A stretch of DNA of 64,000 nucleotides from Mercenaria mercenaria (lineage: Eukaryota > Mollusca > Bivalvia > Venerida > Veneridae), in contig NC_069362.1 of assembly GCF_021730395.1 (NCBI RefSeq), forward strand, positions 94,256,001-94,320,000, read 5' to 3'. The notes beneath the pieces were generated by a model. The model ran no database searches. It saw only the letters and a list, made by a program, of their open reading frames with translations, and was not told the DNA's origin. Position numbers and translations under genes: made by a program. Of this stretch, positions 36,571 through 48,307 are shown piece by piece. Numbering within the stretch: the stretch's first letter is position 1; every line of letters begins with the position of its first letter.

Positions 36571-37027
36571 TATTGTTACGTTCGTCTGATTAATAAACCT
36601 GATCAGAATTTTTATTTTTATAACAATCTAGGTCTAACTGTCGGCGTTATTTAAACTAAAATCTAGGTCTTCAGGTCAAATCACAGAAAAAATCGTGTTA
36701 ACAGTCTTGCGGCCGCATTTTTTTTAAATAACTTACATGAAATGTTAAGTCAAAATTTCACAATTAAATCCTGGGCAATATTGAAACTGTGCTATCTGGG
36801 GTAAATATTAGGTCGCTAGGTCTGATTATAGAAACACATTGTTAAGACTACTTGAGGTCATTTTCTTCAATCTTATCTGATTATGTGTCTCTTCTCACTA
36901 GGCCAAACGTAGAAAAAGTTTGTTAACAGCTAAGATGCCACATGTTATATCTTATCTTCATGGAACCTTGTTAGAATTATGGCGCGTTTAGAAAACTGTA
37001 TTCCTTGATAAATAATTGTGTTCCTTT

Positions 37028-37301
37028 ATGACCATCGCCTGCTCCCTAGGAGTGCATAACGCGAAGCACGACAGTACGATGACTAAGCGCGACAGTACGA
37101 TGGTGATTACACGACAATACGATGGTGAAGCGCGACACCCGACAGTGCGATGGACTGTCAGCATCGTACTGTCGCGCTTTGCCATCGTACTGGCGTGTTA
37201 TCACCATCGTACTGTCGCACCTCGCCATCGTACTGTCGCGCTTCACCATCGCACCGTCGTACCCTCGCGTTTCGCGTTCCTAGGGAGCAGGCGGTGGACA
37301 T
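37028..37301. mobile_element. Foldback element built of a 20-bp repeated unit
   Basis: Arms GACCATCGCCTGCTCCCTAG and CTAGGGAGCAGGCGGTGGAC face each other. Between them the unit GCGCGACAGTACGATGGTGA is repeated on the left and in reverse complement on the right, so almost all 274 bp can fold into one stem. Open frames on both strands here are by-products. Unit A has only a short scrap with the same end motif (about 22040-22078). Confidence 0.75.
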
Positions 37302-37640
37302 AGCGGAACACCGTAAATAGCAACTCTTCTGCATTTGTTTATTGGATAGTTCTATTCATAGATAGTCTGCGATCGGTTACATTGCTAGTTCATAAATTCG
37401 TCTAAAAACGTTAAAAAGAAACAAATATCGAAAAGTTCCGTAGGCGATGCAACGTTTTCTAACCATGGGGATAAATTGTAACAGCATACGGTCCGAATGA
37501 CGTGTAGAACTGTAAAACGCGAGTTTGTTGCGTTGCCTGAATCGAAATAATAAACATGTTCCCATAATTTTATCAGTAAATAAAATATGGGTAGTTGTTC
37601 GGATTTATATTAATTTTCAGTTGATATTATTTTAGCTTAA

Positions 37641-38734
37641 AGGCACTCGCTACAGTTTTTCCGGACGGGTCGATATTTACCCCAACACCGTGTCAATTTG
37701 GTTGTGTTTCTAATCGATGTAGCTCACTACAGAGTTGGAGCAGTTTTCTGCGCATGCCCGGAAGTGATTATCTAATTTCGCGTACGGCAAATTATTGTAT
37801 GTTCGCATGCATTTAACGTATAATATGTATAATATACTGACTAAAGGTTAGGGTAAGTATCACCATGGTTACAAAATATATACATTTTAAGTACTTTTAG
37901 TTCAAATTGCTTCAATCCGACATATACTGGAGTCTGTAATTTATACCTGCGCCCCAACTCTGCATTGAGTCACAGCTTTTTCCAATCCTGTGCAGTACCC
38001 ATACCGTACATCCGTATTCGTAAACTATAGGTTTTGTTCGGAGAAAGGCGGAAACTTTCATCGTTCAATGACATCAAAATGCTTCAGAAACACCTTAAAA
38101 CCGCTTATTAAGAAATCTGCCGTTTGATAATTTGATATATCTCTTAAGTCATTTGCTCAAACTCTGAAAGAGTATTTCGTACCAACCTGCGTTGTATAAA
38201 TGCCCGCCACATCCCACCTCGTTGTAATTTGATTTAAGCGAAATCTAATATGGTGACCTCTCAATTTTCTTTTTGTTTTAGATTAGGTAGACATTACCAA
38301 AGGTATGTGCAAAGTTTGATTAAATTCTATTATGTGAAACTCGATAAATAGCGGAAGTACTAACTTATATTTGACAAAAATATGCAAAAATAGCCCTTGG
38401 GTCTGCTGAACAAGTATTCCTTTCTTTACAAAATCATTTTCTTTTGATTTCTCTGAGCATGTTTCAAAAAGATATATTGTTTTCGTTATAAAAATGCTTA
38501 GATATCAAATTTATGCTGATTATTGTACTTTACTGAAATATATTTTAGGATTATAGAAATTTTGAAAAATGTTAAAAATAGCACCATATTTAGGGGCAAA
38601 TTAAATTGAAACAAAGCTGGTGACCTAGTATTTTTATTTCATTTTTCAATACATCATAACATGATCTTTTAATGCAAAACATTTCATCAAAATCTATTAT
38701 TGAGAAAACAATTACGAAACTGTAGCGAGCGTCC
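37641..38734 (+). mobile_element. 1.1-kb TTAA-flanked element, unit B only
   Basis: Ends AGGCACTCGCTACAGTTTTT and GAAACTGTAGCGAGCGTCC are imperfect inverted repeats, with TTAA outside both (37637-37640, 38735-38738). Unit A lacks it (around 22728). Likely a piggyBac-like non-autonomous element; no transposase is seen. Confidence 0.7.
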
Positions 38735-38925
38735 TTAATTGAGTAGTTAAAGCCTTGTGACTAGGTAAACAAAGGGAATTATTTAGAAAAGAACTATAAC
38801 TCTGTTTGTCTGAACTCTGTGTTGCATATTGTCTGTTGTCTGACTCTTATCAAACGAGCGGTGGCACCGGCGGGCGGTGTTCTTGTTGTTATTTAGTGTA
38901 ACATAAATAGCTGGTAGAGCTACAA

Positions 38926-38931
38926 GATAAG
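38926..38931 (+). promoter_or_regulatory. GATAAG motif upstream of C1q gene 1B
   Basis: Lies 77 bases before the position of the lost start codon, in a block shared with unit A. Regulatory use is inferred from its recurrence before the other C1q genes. Confidence 0.35.
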
Positions 38932-39002
38932 AGTTTAAACTTTCATTTTCGAAAAGCGTCATTGATATCATTCTTAGCCTTCACTTTTACATATTTTTTA
39001 TA

Positions 39003-40064
39003 ACGGAGAATATAAACTTGTCACGTATTATCTCAGGTTTCTTCTCGATATTAACATTTGGAGCCACAGTGATTGTCTCTGAGACGTAGGACAGCAGACA
39101 AGACATGCAGTTGACAGGAGATGCGTTCATGCGCCAAATTCTAGAGCACCTGAGCGTCCTGGAAGCTCGTACCAAAAGTCAGCATCTTCCGCTTTCGAAC
39201 GACGCACCTATGCGTCAACTTCTTGAGCGCATGAATGCTCTTGAAGCACGTGGCACTTTTCAGCAACAACAAATCGATGGGTTAAAGCTTGAACCAAGAA
39301 ATGACCCACATGCGTCAACAGATCGTAGAAAAAGATCGTCATGTGTCGAAATTGATCCGGAATTGTTTGATGAAAGGGAAAGATTCTATTAATCCTCATG
39401 TCCCGTCCAGGAAGCCGTCTGGAAGCCATGAAAGTAAATACTTTACCAGTGCTTTGTAATTTCCTTTATGTATTCACATGAAGATCTATACAACCCCATG
39501 ACACATTTCGTCTTTTAGAAATTGCTTAATAGTTGAAGTACTGGACCTTTACAGGGATGAAATTTATGCCGGTTGAGGACTATTCTTTTTAAGTAGTTGC
39601 ATGATTATATATGTATTTTTCAACAGAGAACAGAATACGACGAGATGAGACTGAAGTGAAAGTCGCATTTACCGCCGGACTCTCCCATAGACCATAGAAT
39701 TCTTCTTGCGGTAGAGCACCAGAACATTGTGTTTGATCACGTGGAAACTAACTTGGGAAACGCATACAATTCCCATCACGGCGTCTTTGTAGCCACTGTC
39801 ACTGGGACATATATGTCCCACACGTCAGTTATGTCGCAGAAAAATCGAAAGACATTTTGCCAGATCGTTGTCAATGGTCACAACAAGGCCACTGCTTATG
39901 CACATGGTGCAGCCGATCGGTACGACCAGAGTAGTCAAGCTGTAATCGTTCATCTGAATAAAGGTGATGATGTTGTTGTTCAAAATCAGTATGCTGACGA
40001 TGGTATCTTCAGCGATAGCAACATTTGTACGACTTTTTCTGGCTTTCTCCTTCATGAAGGCTAA
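39003..40064 (+). pseudogene. C1q-domain protein gene 1B, broken
   Basis: Ortholog by duplication of gene 1A. First exon 39003-39433: the position of the ATG reads ACG, and an in-frame TAG follows at 39087-39089 in the signal-peptide region. The coiled-coil part (MRQILEHLSVLEAR, MRQLLERMNALEAR) is otherwise recognisable and then shifts frame. Second exon 39627-40064 encodes most of a C1q head (FDHVETNLGNAYNSHHGVF, DQSSQAVIVHLNKGDDVVVQ, TTFSGFLLHEG, TAA) but is interrupted near its start, at the same place as in 1A (around 39680-39700). Its end is repeated in tandem (40030-40221). Confidence 0.85.
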
Positions 40065-40221
40065 CAATTCATTTTTACGACTTTTTCTGGCTTTCTCCTT
40101 CATGAAGGCTAACAATTCATTTTCACGACTTTTTCTGGCTTTCTCCTTCATGAAGGCTAACAGTTCATTTTTACGACTTTTTCTGGCTTTCTCCTTTATG
40201 AAGGCTGACAAATCTTGTCAG
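40030..40221 (+). repeat. 48-bp tandem repeat of the C1q gene 1B 3' end
   Basis: Four copies start at 40030, 40078, 40126 and 40174, exactly 48 bases apart. Each contains the codons for the end of the C1q domain (CTTTTTCTGGCTTTCTCCTT, CATGAAGGC) and a stop. Unit A has a single copy (24942-24971). The fourth copy carries the TTTATGAAGGCTGAC ending of the A version. Confidence 0.9.
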
Positions 40222-41189
40222 AGACATTGAAAATATACCATTTTCTTCGGAGCTTTTTGTCTTGGTTTGATTATCATTTGCGCGCGTTCAATGAGAACGA
40301 CACGATATAATATTTGTACCGAGAAATACTTTTGCATACAATGCAACCTTCTGTCATAAAATAGGTGAGAACAAGAACTAATTGATATCTCGCCTGTTCG
40401 CGTTGAGAAAACCTGTATTTAGTTTTACCGAGTCTGTCTAGAAAGTTCTGTATATTAATTGTTGTACTGTTGTTACTTGCACTAACGAGAAAAACCTTCT
40501 TTCTGTTTCATGCTTAAAGCGGCTCAGATTTAAGTCATTTTTAGAAATTCAGAAAATACTTTCATTGCTACTAACTATAACAGAAAGCCGTACAGAAATT
40601 TTAAATTCTATGTAATATAAAATACGTATTCTATAAATCCACTCTTTTATTCTGTAAGATATGCATAAAATCTGCAAAAGAGTCAGGCATATTATCAATT
40701 CTATATGTTTAAAAAATAGAAAGTTTGATGTTCATCTCGAGGCATGTCAATTACAGGAAAAAGGATTTTGATTTTGTCTTGAATGCTAAAGCTGAAGTTT
40801 TGCCATCGGTAAAGATCGTTTCTTTATTTTCTTTAATACAGAAATATGGTTAAAACGTTCCACGTAGATCTAGTAACCTCTCATATAATGCTTCCGTAAA
40901 CGATTAAATGCGATAACGTGACGCGACAGAGAACCACTGTAAACTGACGTCGTTGACGGTGCGTGGATTTTTTTTTTGATTGTTTTCTTCATATGTTGAT
41001 GAAATATAGTGTTCTCTAGGGATCAGTGCCATGTCCAAAAACACTACATGATATACACTACACCCATTTGGGCCAAAAGGCAGATACCATGAGTTGCTTT
41101 ATTTCATTTCTACGCCGACTTCAATTTGGATATTTCAAATCTAAGTGACAAGGTGGATGTGTACAACTACGCGGTCATCAAATTTAAAT

Positions 41190-41285
41190 CTTTAAAATAC
41201 ACTTCCCAGGTACCAACCTGTGGTTAAATAATGCACAATCAAAGCTGGAAAACACGTGTGTCGGTGCAACGTTAAAACCAACTAA
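41190..41285 (+). repeat. SINE relic, unit B copy
   Basis: ACTTCCCAGGTACCAACC and ACACGTGTGTCGGTGCAACG match the tail region of the 25783-25930 SINE relic, with a middle part deleted. Confidence 0.5.
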
Positions 41286-41540
41286 AATACCCTTCCTGCA
41301 AATAACCACTATACGATGCACCTCGTTCTTAAAGCAGACGAGAAAAGTCGCGAACAAAACCTCTTGTATCAAATTCAAATATTGTTCCGGCGTTGGAAAT
41401 ATTTAATAGCTTTGATAAGATTATACATGTAGTACTATGTTCAACATACCAATAATTTTCGATCAACAGCTGCATGTACTGTATTTGAATTATCTGTTTA
41501 TGAATAGTCACAATTAAAGTTCAAAGGTCGTGTAATGTTA

Positions 41541-44015
41541 GAGAGTTTGAGATTTCAACCTTCGCCTTCCACTTCAACGTCTCTTGCGAAGTTAACGTAT
41601 GAAGTTGAAGTTCGATTAAAATTCCTTGAGATTTCAAACTTTAGAATGAACCTTACTTCTTTTAATCCGCCCTTCAATTTATCTGTAATTATGATCGTTT
41701 TTTTCGTGCATTTTGATATCAATTGTCCGAAAGGGCAGGACTTTTACAAGAGGTTTTGAAAAAGAAAATTAGATAAAAGCATTTCAATTAATATAATTAT
41801 CGCATGGATATTAGTGCGATTACGATAAAAAACGAAACAATGTGAACAATGTAAAAACTCGATGGTGTTGCTCCGAACATTTAGGATTTATGTAAAATTA
41901 TGTCAGTATACAATGCACAATTGTAAATCATACATGAGAGGAAATAAAAATGACAAAAGCTGTCCGTAAGACAACGCGCTCGATTTTTCTCAGTGCTTGA
42001 CTGAATTAGAACTTTGCCAATGAAAAAATCCAAGTTAGAAAGGGACATAGCTCTGTCAAAATTCAAATCAGAGTTATGGGAATTGTGTCTCCTGGTGTAG
42101 ACTTTGATAGTAAATAACTATTTTGAGTTTCAAGTCAAAAGCTTTAATAGAAACAGAGATATTTGACTTTATCAATAAAATTAACAAAATATTCTAAGTT
42201 AAAAAGGGGCATAATTCTGTCAAAATTTAAATCAGACTTATGGGGATTGTTTCTTCTGGTGTAGACTTTGATAGTAAATAACCATTTTAAGTTTCAAGTC
42301 AATAGCTTTGATAGTAACAGAGATATTTGACTTTATCAAAAACTTTAACCAACGACGACGCCGACGCCAACAACGGGGCGAGTGCAATAGCTCTACTTTT
42401 TCTTCGAAAAGTCGAGCTGATAATCATATCAACGTATTCTATTGTTGACGGTGTTCTTGAAAGATAACACAGTTAATAGTTTTTAAACAAAAACATGAGA
42501 CACCAACTATTACAAATGCATTTCTCGATATACTTGAAGTTAAGTTAAATATATGCGATAAAGCAAACACAAAAGGCATTCCCATAAAATATAAAGGACA
42601 GATTCATCCGTCATGTTGTTGACTAGTACTTCATAGTTTTTATTAAAGTTTTTTTTTCATTGGTACTTTGTACATCGAATTCCTTAAAAGACGCGTTTTA
42701 CTTGTAGACTCTCATAAACAATGTACCTGATGAAAATCTAACCTTTTAAAAGAGTATGTTGATAACATGAGCCAATATACACAATTTATGAATACATTTA
42801 ACAAGCGATTTGAAACAAATGTAAGATACGCTCGTGATATCATACGTTTTGGCATCATGACACTCTATGACTCTGTATGATGCCAAACTCTCAGACAGCA
42901 CAATATAATCGTGCCAAGTCACCAACTGTCTAGCGAAACAGTCAAGAAATGTTAGGCGGAGACGAAAATTGTCGCACAAAATAACATGTGGGCATATACA
43001 CGTTTTTGCTTGAATATACTATTTCATAGGTAAAGCATGTGTAGATCCAGGAATTTTGGTAAGAGGGACACCACACTTAAAGAGGCGTCACCCATTTAAA
43101 GGTGGTGGGAGTGGTCACTCCGAGTTTCAAGATTTTCTTTGTAAAATGTAAGAATCAAAGGGGGGATTGACCAACAATGTCCCGCTGCCAGGCTCTGGGT
43201 CCGTGCATGTAAAGAGTGGAGTTATCCCATACGGCTAACAGGAAACGTCTCGCATCATGATATCATAGATCTGAAATTGTCTGATATTTCAGAAGAATTT
43301 TCCGTCTTACTAGTATCATTTTATGTTTATAATTAAAACGCAGTTGTCGTATTAAGTGTCCGACAGAAACGGATTGATTTTATTTGGAAGTGAAAATAAA
43401 ATATTCCACCAAATGATAATCGCGTGTTATTATTCATCTTTCAAGTAAAATGACTGTCATGCCATGTGCCTCCATCAAGATTTCAGTCTTTGATGCCGAG
43501 TATGTGGACAGAGTAGATGTAAAAAGACTGAAGTTTTGACTTCCGTGATATCACATCTTCGGACGTTCAAAACTTCACTTCATACGTCAAAAAGGCCCAT
43601 CTAGTATAATCGATACCGCCTGGGACACAAATATGCCGTAGAAGTTAAAGTTTGAACAAAATCTCAAAGTTTCTCAAAATCAGTTGATAACTTCATACTC
43701 CCAGGTTCAATTCAATGTATTTAGTTAAAATCAGTAGCCATACAAAACTTTATTATTCTTATACTTATTGATAGTGTTTCGCATCAAATTTAGTCTAATT
43801 ACACGTATGGATAATCGGATAACATAATAAGCAGAAATCCTGAAAGTAAGCTTTTTATTTCACATACTAATAAAGAGGTCTTAGGCTTACTTGATATTAC
43901 ATGGAAAACTTTAGTAGCAACGTCTGATATAAATAAAATACACGCATATCGGTGACGTTTTACCCCAAATATATATGAGAGACGTTGAAGGCGAAGGTTG
44001 AAATCTCAAACTCTC
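41541..44015 (+). mobile_element. 2.5-kb TIR element, unit B only
   Basis: Inverted ends GAGAGTTTGAGATTTCAACC and GGTTGAAATCTCAAACTCTC (the match continues inward through CTTCGCCTT and CAACGTCTCT), with TA on both sides (41539-41540, 44016-44017). Unit A is uninterrupted here (GTGTAACATTGTTGCG near 26109). No transposase frame is recognised. A pearl/HINE-like element is nested at 41953-42419. Confidence 0.75.
41953..42419 (-). mobile_element. Pearl/HINE-like element, minus orientation, nested
   Basis: Read on the minus strand it starts AGCTCGACTTTTCGAAGAA, has TTGGCGTCGGCGTCGTCG, two units with ATAAAGTCAAATATCTCTGT and AAAGTCTACACCAG, and ends with the hairpin GTTGTCTTACGGACAGC followed by TTTTGT. 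The hairpin is nearly that of 10178-11672. Confidence 0.65.
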
Positions 44016-44056
44016 TATTGTTGCGTTTTTAACGTTCTACAGTATACACTTTGTAA

Positions 44057-44072
44057 GATAAGATATGTTATC
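44057..44072 (+). promoter_or_regulatory. Inverted pair of GATA sites before C1q gene 2B
   Basis: GATAAGATATGTTATC, conserved with 26155-26170. It now lies 135 bases before the ATG because an ACAGA-rich stretch (about 44112-44165) lies between. Confidence 0.45.
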
Positions 44073-44191
44073 GCAGTGGCAGAAATCAGAAGCAAGTTTA
44101 TGACAATTTAAACAGAACAAAACAGAACAGAACAGAAATTTTATTTGGCATTAAATAGCATATGCACATTTATAGCCATTTAAACACAATT

Positions 44192-47100
44192 ATGCTTGCA
44201 TGTACATTTGTCACTTTTCTTTGGATCTTAGTTACTAGTGCTGTTCACGCTGGAGAAACACTCAGTGATGAGCAACTTGTTGCTAGCCCGTTTATTCGAC
44301 AGCTTATTGAGCGTTTGAGCGTTCTGGAATCACGAGACCGGAACCAACAACAACAGATCGATAGACTGGAAGCGGAAGTTGACACACAACGGAAAGAGAT
44401 ACTGCAGCTTCGGACTAGTGTTGAGAACAAAGACAGTCAGATTCTTGAACTGGTCAGTGGTTCCAAGAAGGAGGACCAAGGAGCAGAGATACCATCAGAT
44501 CACAAAGAAAAAAGCACGCTGATAAAAAGTAACTTTTGTACTTGTCATTACCTTCGATATCGCTGAATGCCTTTATTTGGTATTGATTTTTGAACATTTT
44601 CTGTCTCATCTTTTCTTTTGTATGATCTTCCCTGAAATCAAGATCAAATCATGACTTTGCAGCTTCAGATCGAGCTATTAGTATAGGTAGATGCTTCATG
44701 CATTGTCCCTCGCCCTGCATTAACATTTTTAAAACCACCAGTCAGAATTACACCAAAGTTTGTCTGTATCTGCCTGGCTTGGACTTCTAAAGTATTTTTC
44801 AAATGGTTACGCTTGGTTGATTTTAGGGGCAGCCTGAAGTAAAAATAGAAACTTTTAAACGACTTCTTCTCATGAGCCGCATGACGGATCTTCATTTAAC
44901 TTGGTCTGTGGTAGTTTTGTATGGACCTCTATCAAATGTGTTTTAATAGTTCAGCCAGAGCTAAGAATAATATAAAACATTTTAAAAGATTTCTCATTAA
45001 CAGCTTGATAGATACTAAACGTGGTCTGTAGTATCACTGTATAGACCTCTGTCAAATATGTTCAAATAGTTCCACTTGCTAGGGACTACCACAGCTAAGA
45101 ATAGATATTTTTGAACAACTTCTACTCATGAACCACTTGATGGATCTTCAAGTTGGTTCGTAGCATCTCTGGATGATCCTCGCAGTTTTGTGTAAATATG
45201 TAAATATCTCAGCTTGGTCCTTTTTGCTAAAAAGAGAGAAAAAAATCTTTGAACGACTTCTTCACATGAAGGGCTTAATGGATCGTCACTAAACATGACC
45301 TATTGCATCCTTGCATAGGCCTCATAAAGTTTAATCAAAGCGTTTCGGTGGCATTTTTAGGAGCTTCCATATCTAGAAAAAGGAAAAACAACAACATTTA
45401 AACAACTTCTCAATAGGGTCTGTCAGAGCTAACAAAAGAACAACTTTATACAACTTCTCAGGAACTGTTAAATGTATCTTCACTGAACTTCTTAAACTTC
45501 TTCTAATTTCTGTCAACATTTGTTCAAATGATTTTCCTTGACCACTTTTAGGGAAAACCTTAACTTAAAAAGAAAAGAACAAAACGTTTTAAGCGGTTAT
45601 GATATGCTTGCTGGATCGCCACCAATCTTGTTTGACAGCAGTTTTTCATGGATCTTTCTCAAGGTTAATTCAAAAGGTTTTGTTTGACCACCAGAGCTAA
45701 ATATAGAAAACCTTTACAAATCCTTGTAAACCTCTGGATTGATCTTCAGCAAACTTGTTCTAGAGTATCTTTGCACAGATTTTTCTCTATTTTTCAAATG
45801 GTTTCGCCTAACACATTTTAGGGCTAAAATAGCAAAAACCTCAAACAACTTCTTCATAATTATGAACAACTTGAAAAATCTTGGCTTAAGTTTGTGGATG
45901 GACCTTTCATAATTTTATTCAAATGATTCTTTTGACTGCAAGAGCTAAAAATAGGACCATTTAAAAAACATCTTGTCATGAACCAATTTATGGATCAGGT
46001 TTGATCTGTAGCACCCTTGATTGGACATTTCTCGAGTTCAGGTAGAGCCGTCACAACAAGACTTAAAAAACCTTTAAATAACTTTTAATGAAACTGCTGT
46101 ATGGATGTTAACCAAACTTGATCAGAGCAAGGCCAAAAGGTCAGGGTTTTCCTTGGGTGAGCGACGTAGGCTCATTTGAGCCTCTTGTTTTATTTCCGTT
46201 TTATTAATGCTGTACTTTATATTATTTTATGGTCTTCTTTCAAATAAATTATTAGATGATATTGATAAGAAACAGTTTTAATTTTAAGGGGACAGTGCCG
46301 ATGCACTAAGAATACGAAGAGCTGAAAACGAGGTCACAGTTGCCTTTTTTTCCGGACTATCAAGTTCAATCCAACACGCTGGGGAGAACCAAAATGTTGT
46401 ATTTGACAATGTAGAGACCAACATTGGGAACGGCTACAATCCTCATCATGGCGTCTTCACTGCTCCGGTGGCAGGGATTTATGTTTTTTCCACTTCGATT
46501 TTGACGAATTCTGGTCGAAAGATCTGTGTAATTGTTGTAAATGGAGTCCGAAAAGCAAGTGTGAGTAGTTTTATATTCGTGTTGCAGTGTTTCAACTGAA
46601 GTTACGCTGTATATAATTTGTAGACCTGCAATATCGAAATAATATTAATATTGCTGCTGGTGTTGTTGTTGTTGCTGCTGCTGCTGCTATTGCTGTTGTT
46701 AGCTTTGGGTAATATCGAGTCACTGTAGTTTAATTGGCAGCTTTCCAGGTTCAGTGAATGCGGAAAACTGCAAGTTGGTGCCTCTGTGCAGTTTTTTCTT
46801 TCAATTACGGACGAGCACCTTTAAAGAACTAATGACCTTCTACTTGTTCGTAACACGAAATAATTCAACACCCAGAGAGGGAGCTATGATGGGAAAAGCC
46901 ATTGTGTTTTTATGTAAAATTTCCCCATATGCGTTGACGATAGATTTAATTTGATTTTGCTGAAGTAAGACCGCATTATTCATAGGTTTCCGAAAGAAAC
47001 TTTTTTTTAGTTTGAAATATTTAATCTTTCTCTTTATAAATTGTATTCAGTTCTGCACCTGCACTTGAGATAATGGTTGTAAAACAAATGTCGATAGTCA

Positions 47101-47332
47101 CCTTGGCTATTAACTTGTTTTATTTGGTCAGGTTTACACCCATGGAGACGGTCACTTTGACCACGGCACACAGACACTTATTGTCCATCTGAAGAAAGGC
47201 GATGACGTGGCAATACAGATAGTTGAGCATATCTACGACAGTACAATACATGGGGAGGTGCCACCTTATACAACTTTCTCCGGGTTTCTTCTTCAACAAG
47301 ATTTCTCCAATCCTGACAGCGTTGTTGGCTAA
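44192..47332 (+). CDS. Secreted C1q-domain-containing protein 2B (intact, three exons)
   Basis: Exons 44192-44528, 46289-46560, 47132-47332 (TAA); 810 nt, 269 residues, one codon longer than 2A (RIRRAENEV against RLRRENEV). Signal peptide MLACTFVTFLWILVTSAVHA; an upstream in-frame ATG at 44162 lies in repeat-derived sequence and would spoil it, so the inner ATG was chosen. The coiled coil (RQLIERLSVLESR, QQQQIDRLEAEVDTQRKEI) and C1q head (FDNVETNIGNGYNPHHGVF, APVAGIYVFSTSI, TQTLIVHLKKGDDVAIQI, TTFSGFLLQQD) match 2A, including the extra intron after VNGVRKAS. Differences from 2A are scattered substitutions such as NLDS to IYDS. Probable secreted immune recognition protein by family; no evidence on ligand. 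Confidence 0.9.
44660..46190 (+). mobile_element. Pearl/HINE-like tandem element in intron 1 of C1q gene 2B
   Basis: Orthologous to 26700-28195. The right end GAGCGACGTAGGCTCATTTG then AGCCTCTTGTTTT occurs once here, against a doubled end in A. Confidence 0.6.
46650..46702 (+). repeat. CTG/TTG microsatellite in intron 2 of C1q gene 2B
   Basis: Trinucleotide run dominated by TTG and CTG, longer than in gene 2A. Confidence 0.7.
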
Positions 47333-47370
47333 TTGCTGTTTTGATATTTGTCTGTGTGACACAAACATGA

Positions 47371-47376
47371 AATAAA
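47371..47376 (+). other. Probable polyadenylation signal of C1q gene 2B
   Basis: AATAAA 39 bases after the stop, the same position as in gene 2A. Confidence 0.55.
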
Positions 47377-47607
47377 GCTGGAAAGAAAAGTGAGCGTTAT
47401 TATTACTTGATAAAAACGCTAGTTCCACGATGTTGGGAGTTTATGTTCTCTGGAGCAGATACTTAGATGTCTGACATGCTAAAATTAAGATTATTCATCC
47501 ATTCCATATAAATGTTGATATATTTTATTCAGATAGTTGATATTTGATTTCCGTAGTAAAGGCGGGGAATCATGTGGTCGAAATGGATAGAACGTCAGTT
47601 TTTATTT

Positions 47608-47837
47608 ACACTCATAGACATTTATAACCGGTCACCTATGATTTTCATATATTTCGTTAAGACTACGCTGAAAATAAAACAATAATTATATCAACGCATG
47701 GTTGACTTATTCCATTTTCATGAATGAAAAGCACGTGGGAACAAAAAGGTGATCGAGAGAATTTCAGTCGTGTAATTTAAATATTATCCAAGTTATCGCA
47801 ATTACAACAGTGACCGATTATATAAGTCTATGAGTGT
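47608..47837 (+). mobile_element. 230-bp MITE, unit B only
   Basis: Ends ACACTCATAGACATTTATAA and TTATATAAGTCTATGAGTGT are inverted repeats that extend into CCGGTCAC / GTGACCG. Unit A lacks it (GTCAGTTTTCGTCGATTCTG near 29832). The target duplication is not certain. Confidence 0.7.
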
Positions 47838-48220
47838 ATTCTGTGATGACTTAAAGGTAAAGAACTAGTCTCAAAACAAAATGCTCGAGTAGCTCTTAAC
47901 AATTTGCAAACATTCTCTTTTACAAAACACCACAAAGGCCAGATACATATCACTGTGGATGTTGTATAAGACGTGACAAAATACATTAAACGAATTAACC
48001 GAACATACTTGAATGGTTATCAGCCGAAGCTAGGTGATATGTGATCTTGCGCAAGGGGAATGTTGCTCAGGATCAACAGACATCAAGAATGTTTCGCAGT
48101 ACACAGTGCGTGCAGGGATTACGTAACAGATGTAGCCTGCTGAAACACCGAATCAAGACGAAGTTTGTTAAGCGAAGACAAGTTGATAGAAAGAAATTTA
48201 GAGTTAGATCATCATTTTTA

Positions 48221-48275
48221 GCTCATCTGATTTTTTGAAAAAAAATGCTGAGTTATTGTCATCACTTGAGCGGTT

Positions 48276-48307
<32 letters not shown>

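Noticed and set aside
37016-37303. Overlapping open frames on both strands
   Set aside because: By-product of the inverted 20-bp units; the repeated DSTMV-type peptides appear on both strands by symmetry.
39825-40211. Minus-strand frame with a repeated MKEKARKSRKNELLAF peptide
   Set aside because: It is the antisense of the 48-bp repeats and C1q exon of gene 1B.
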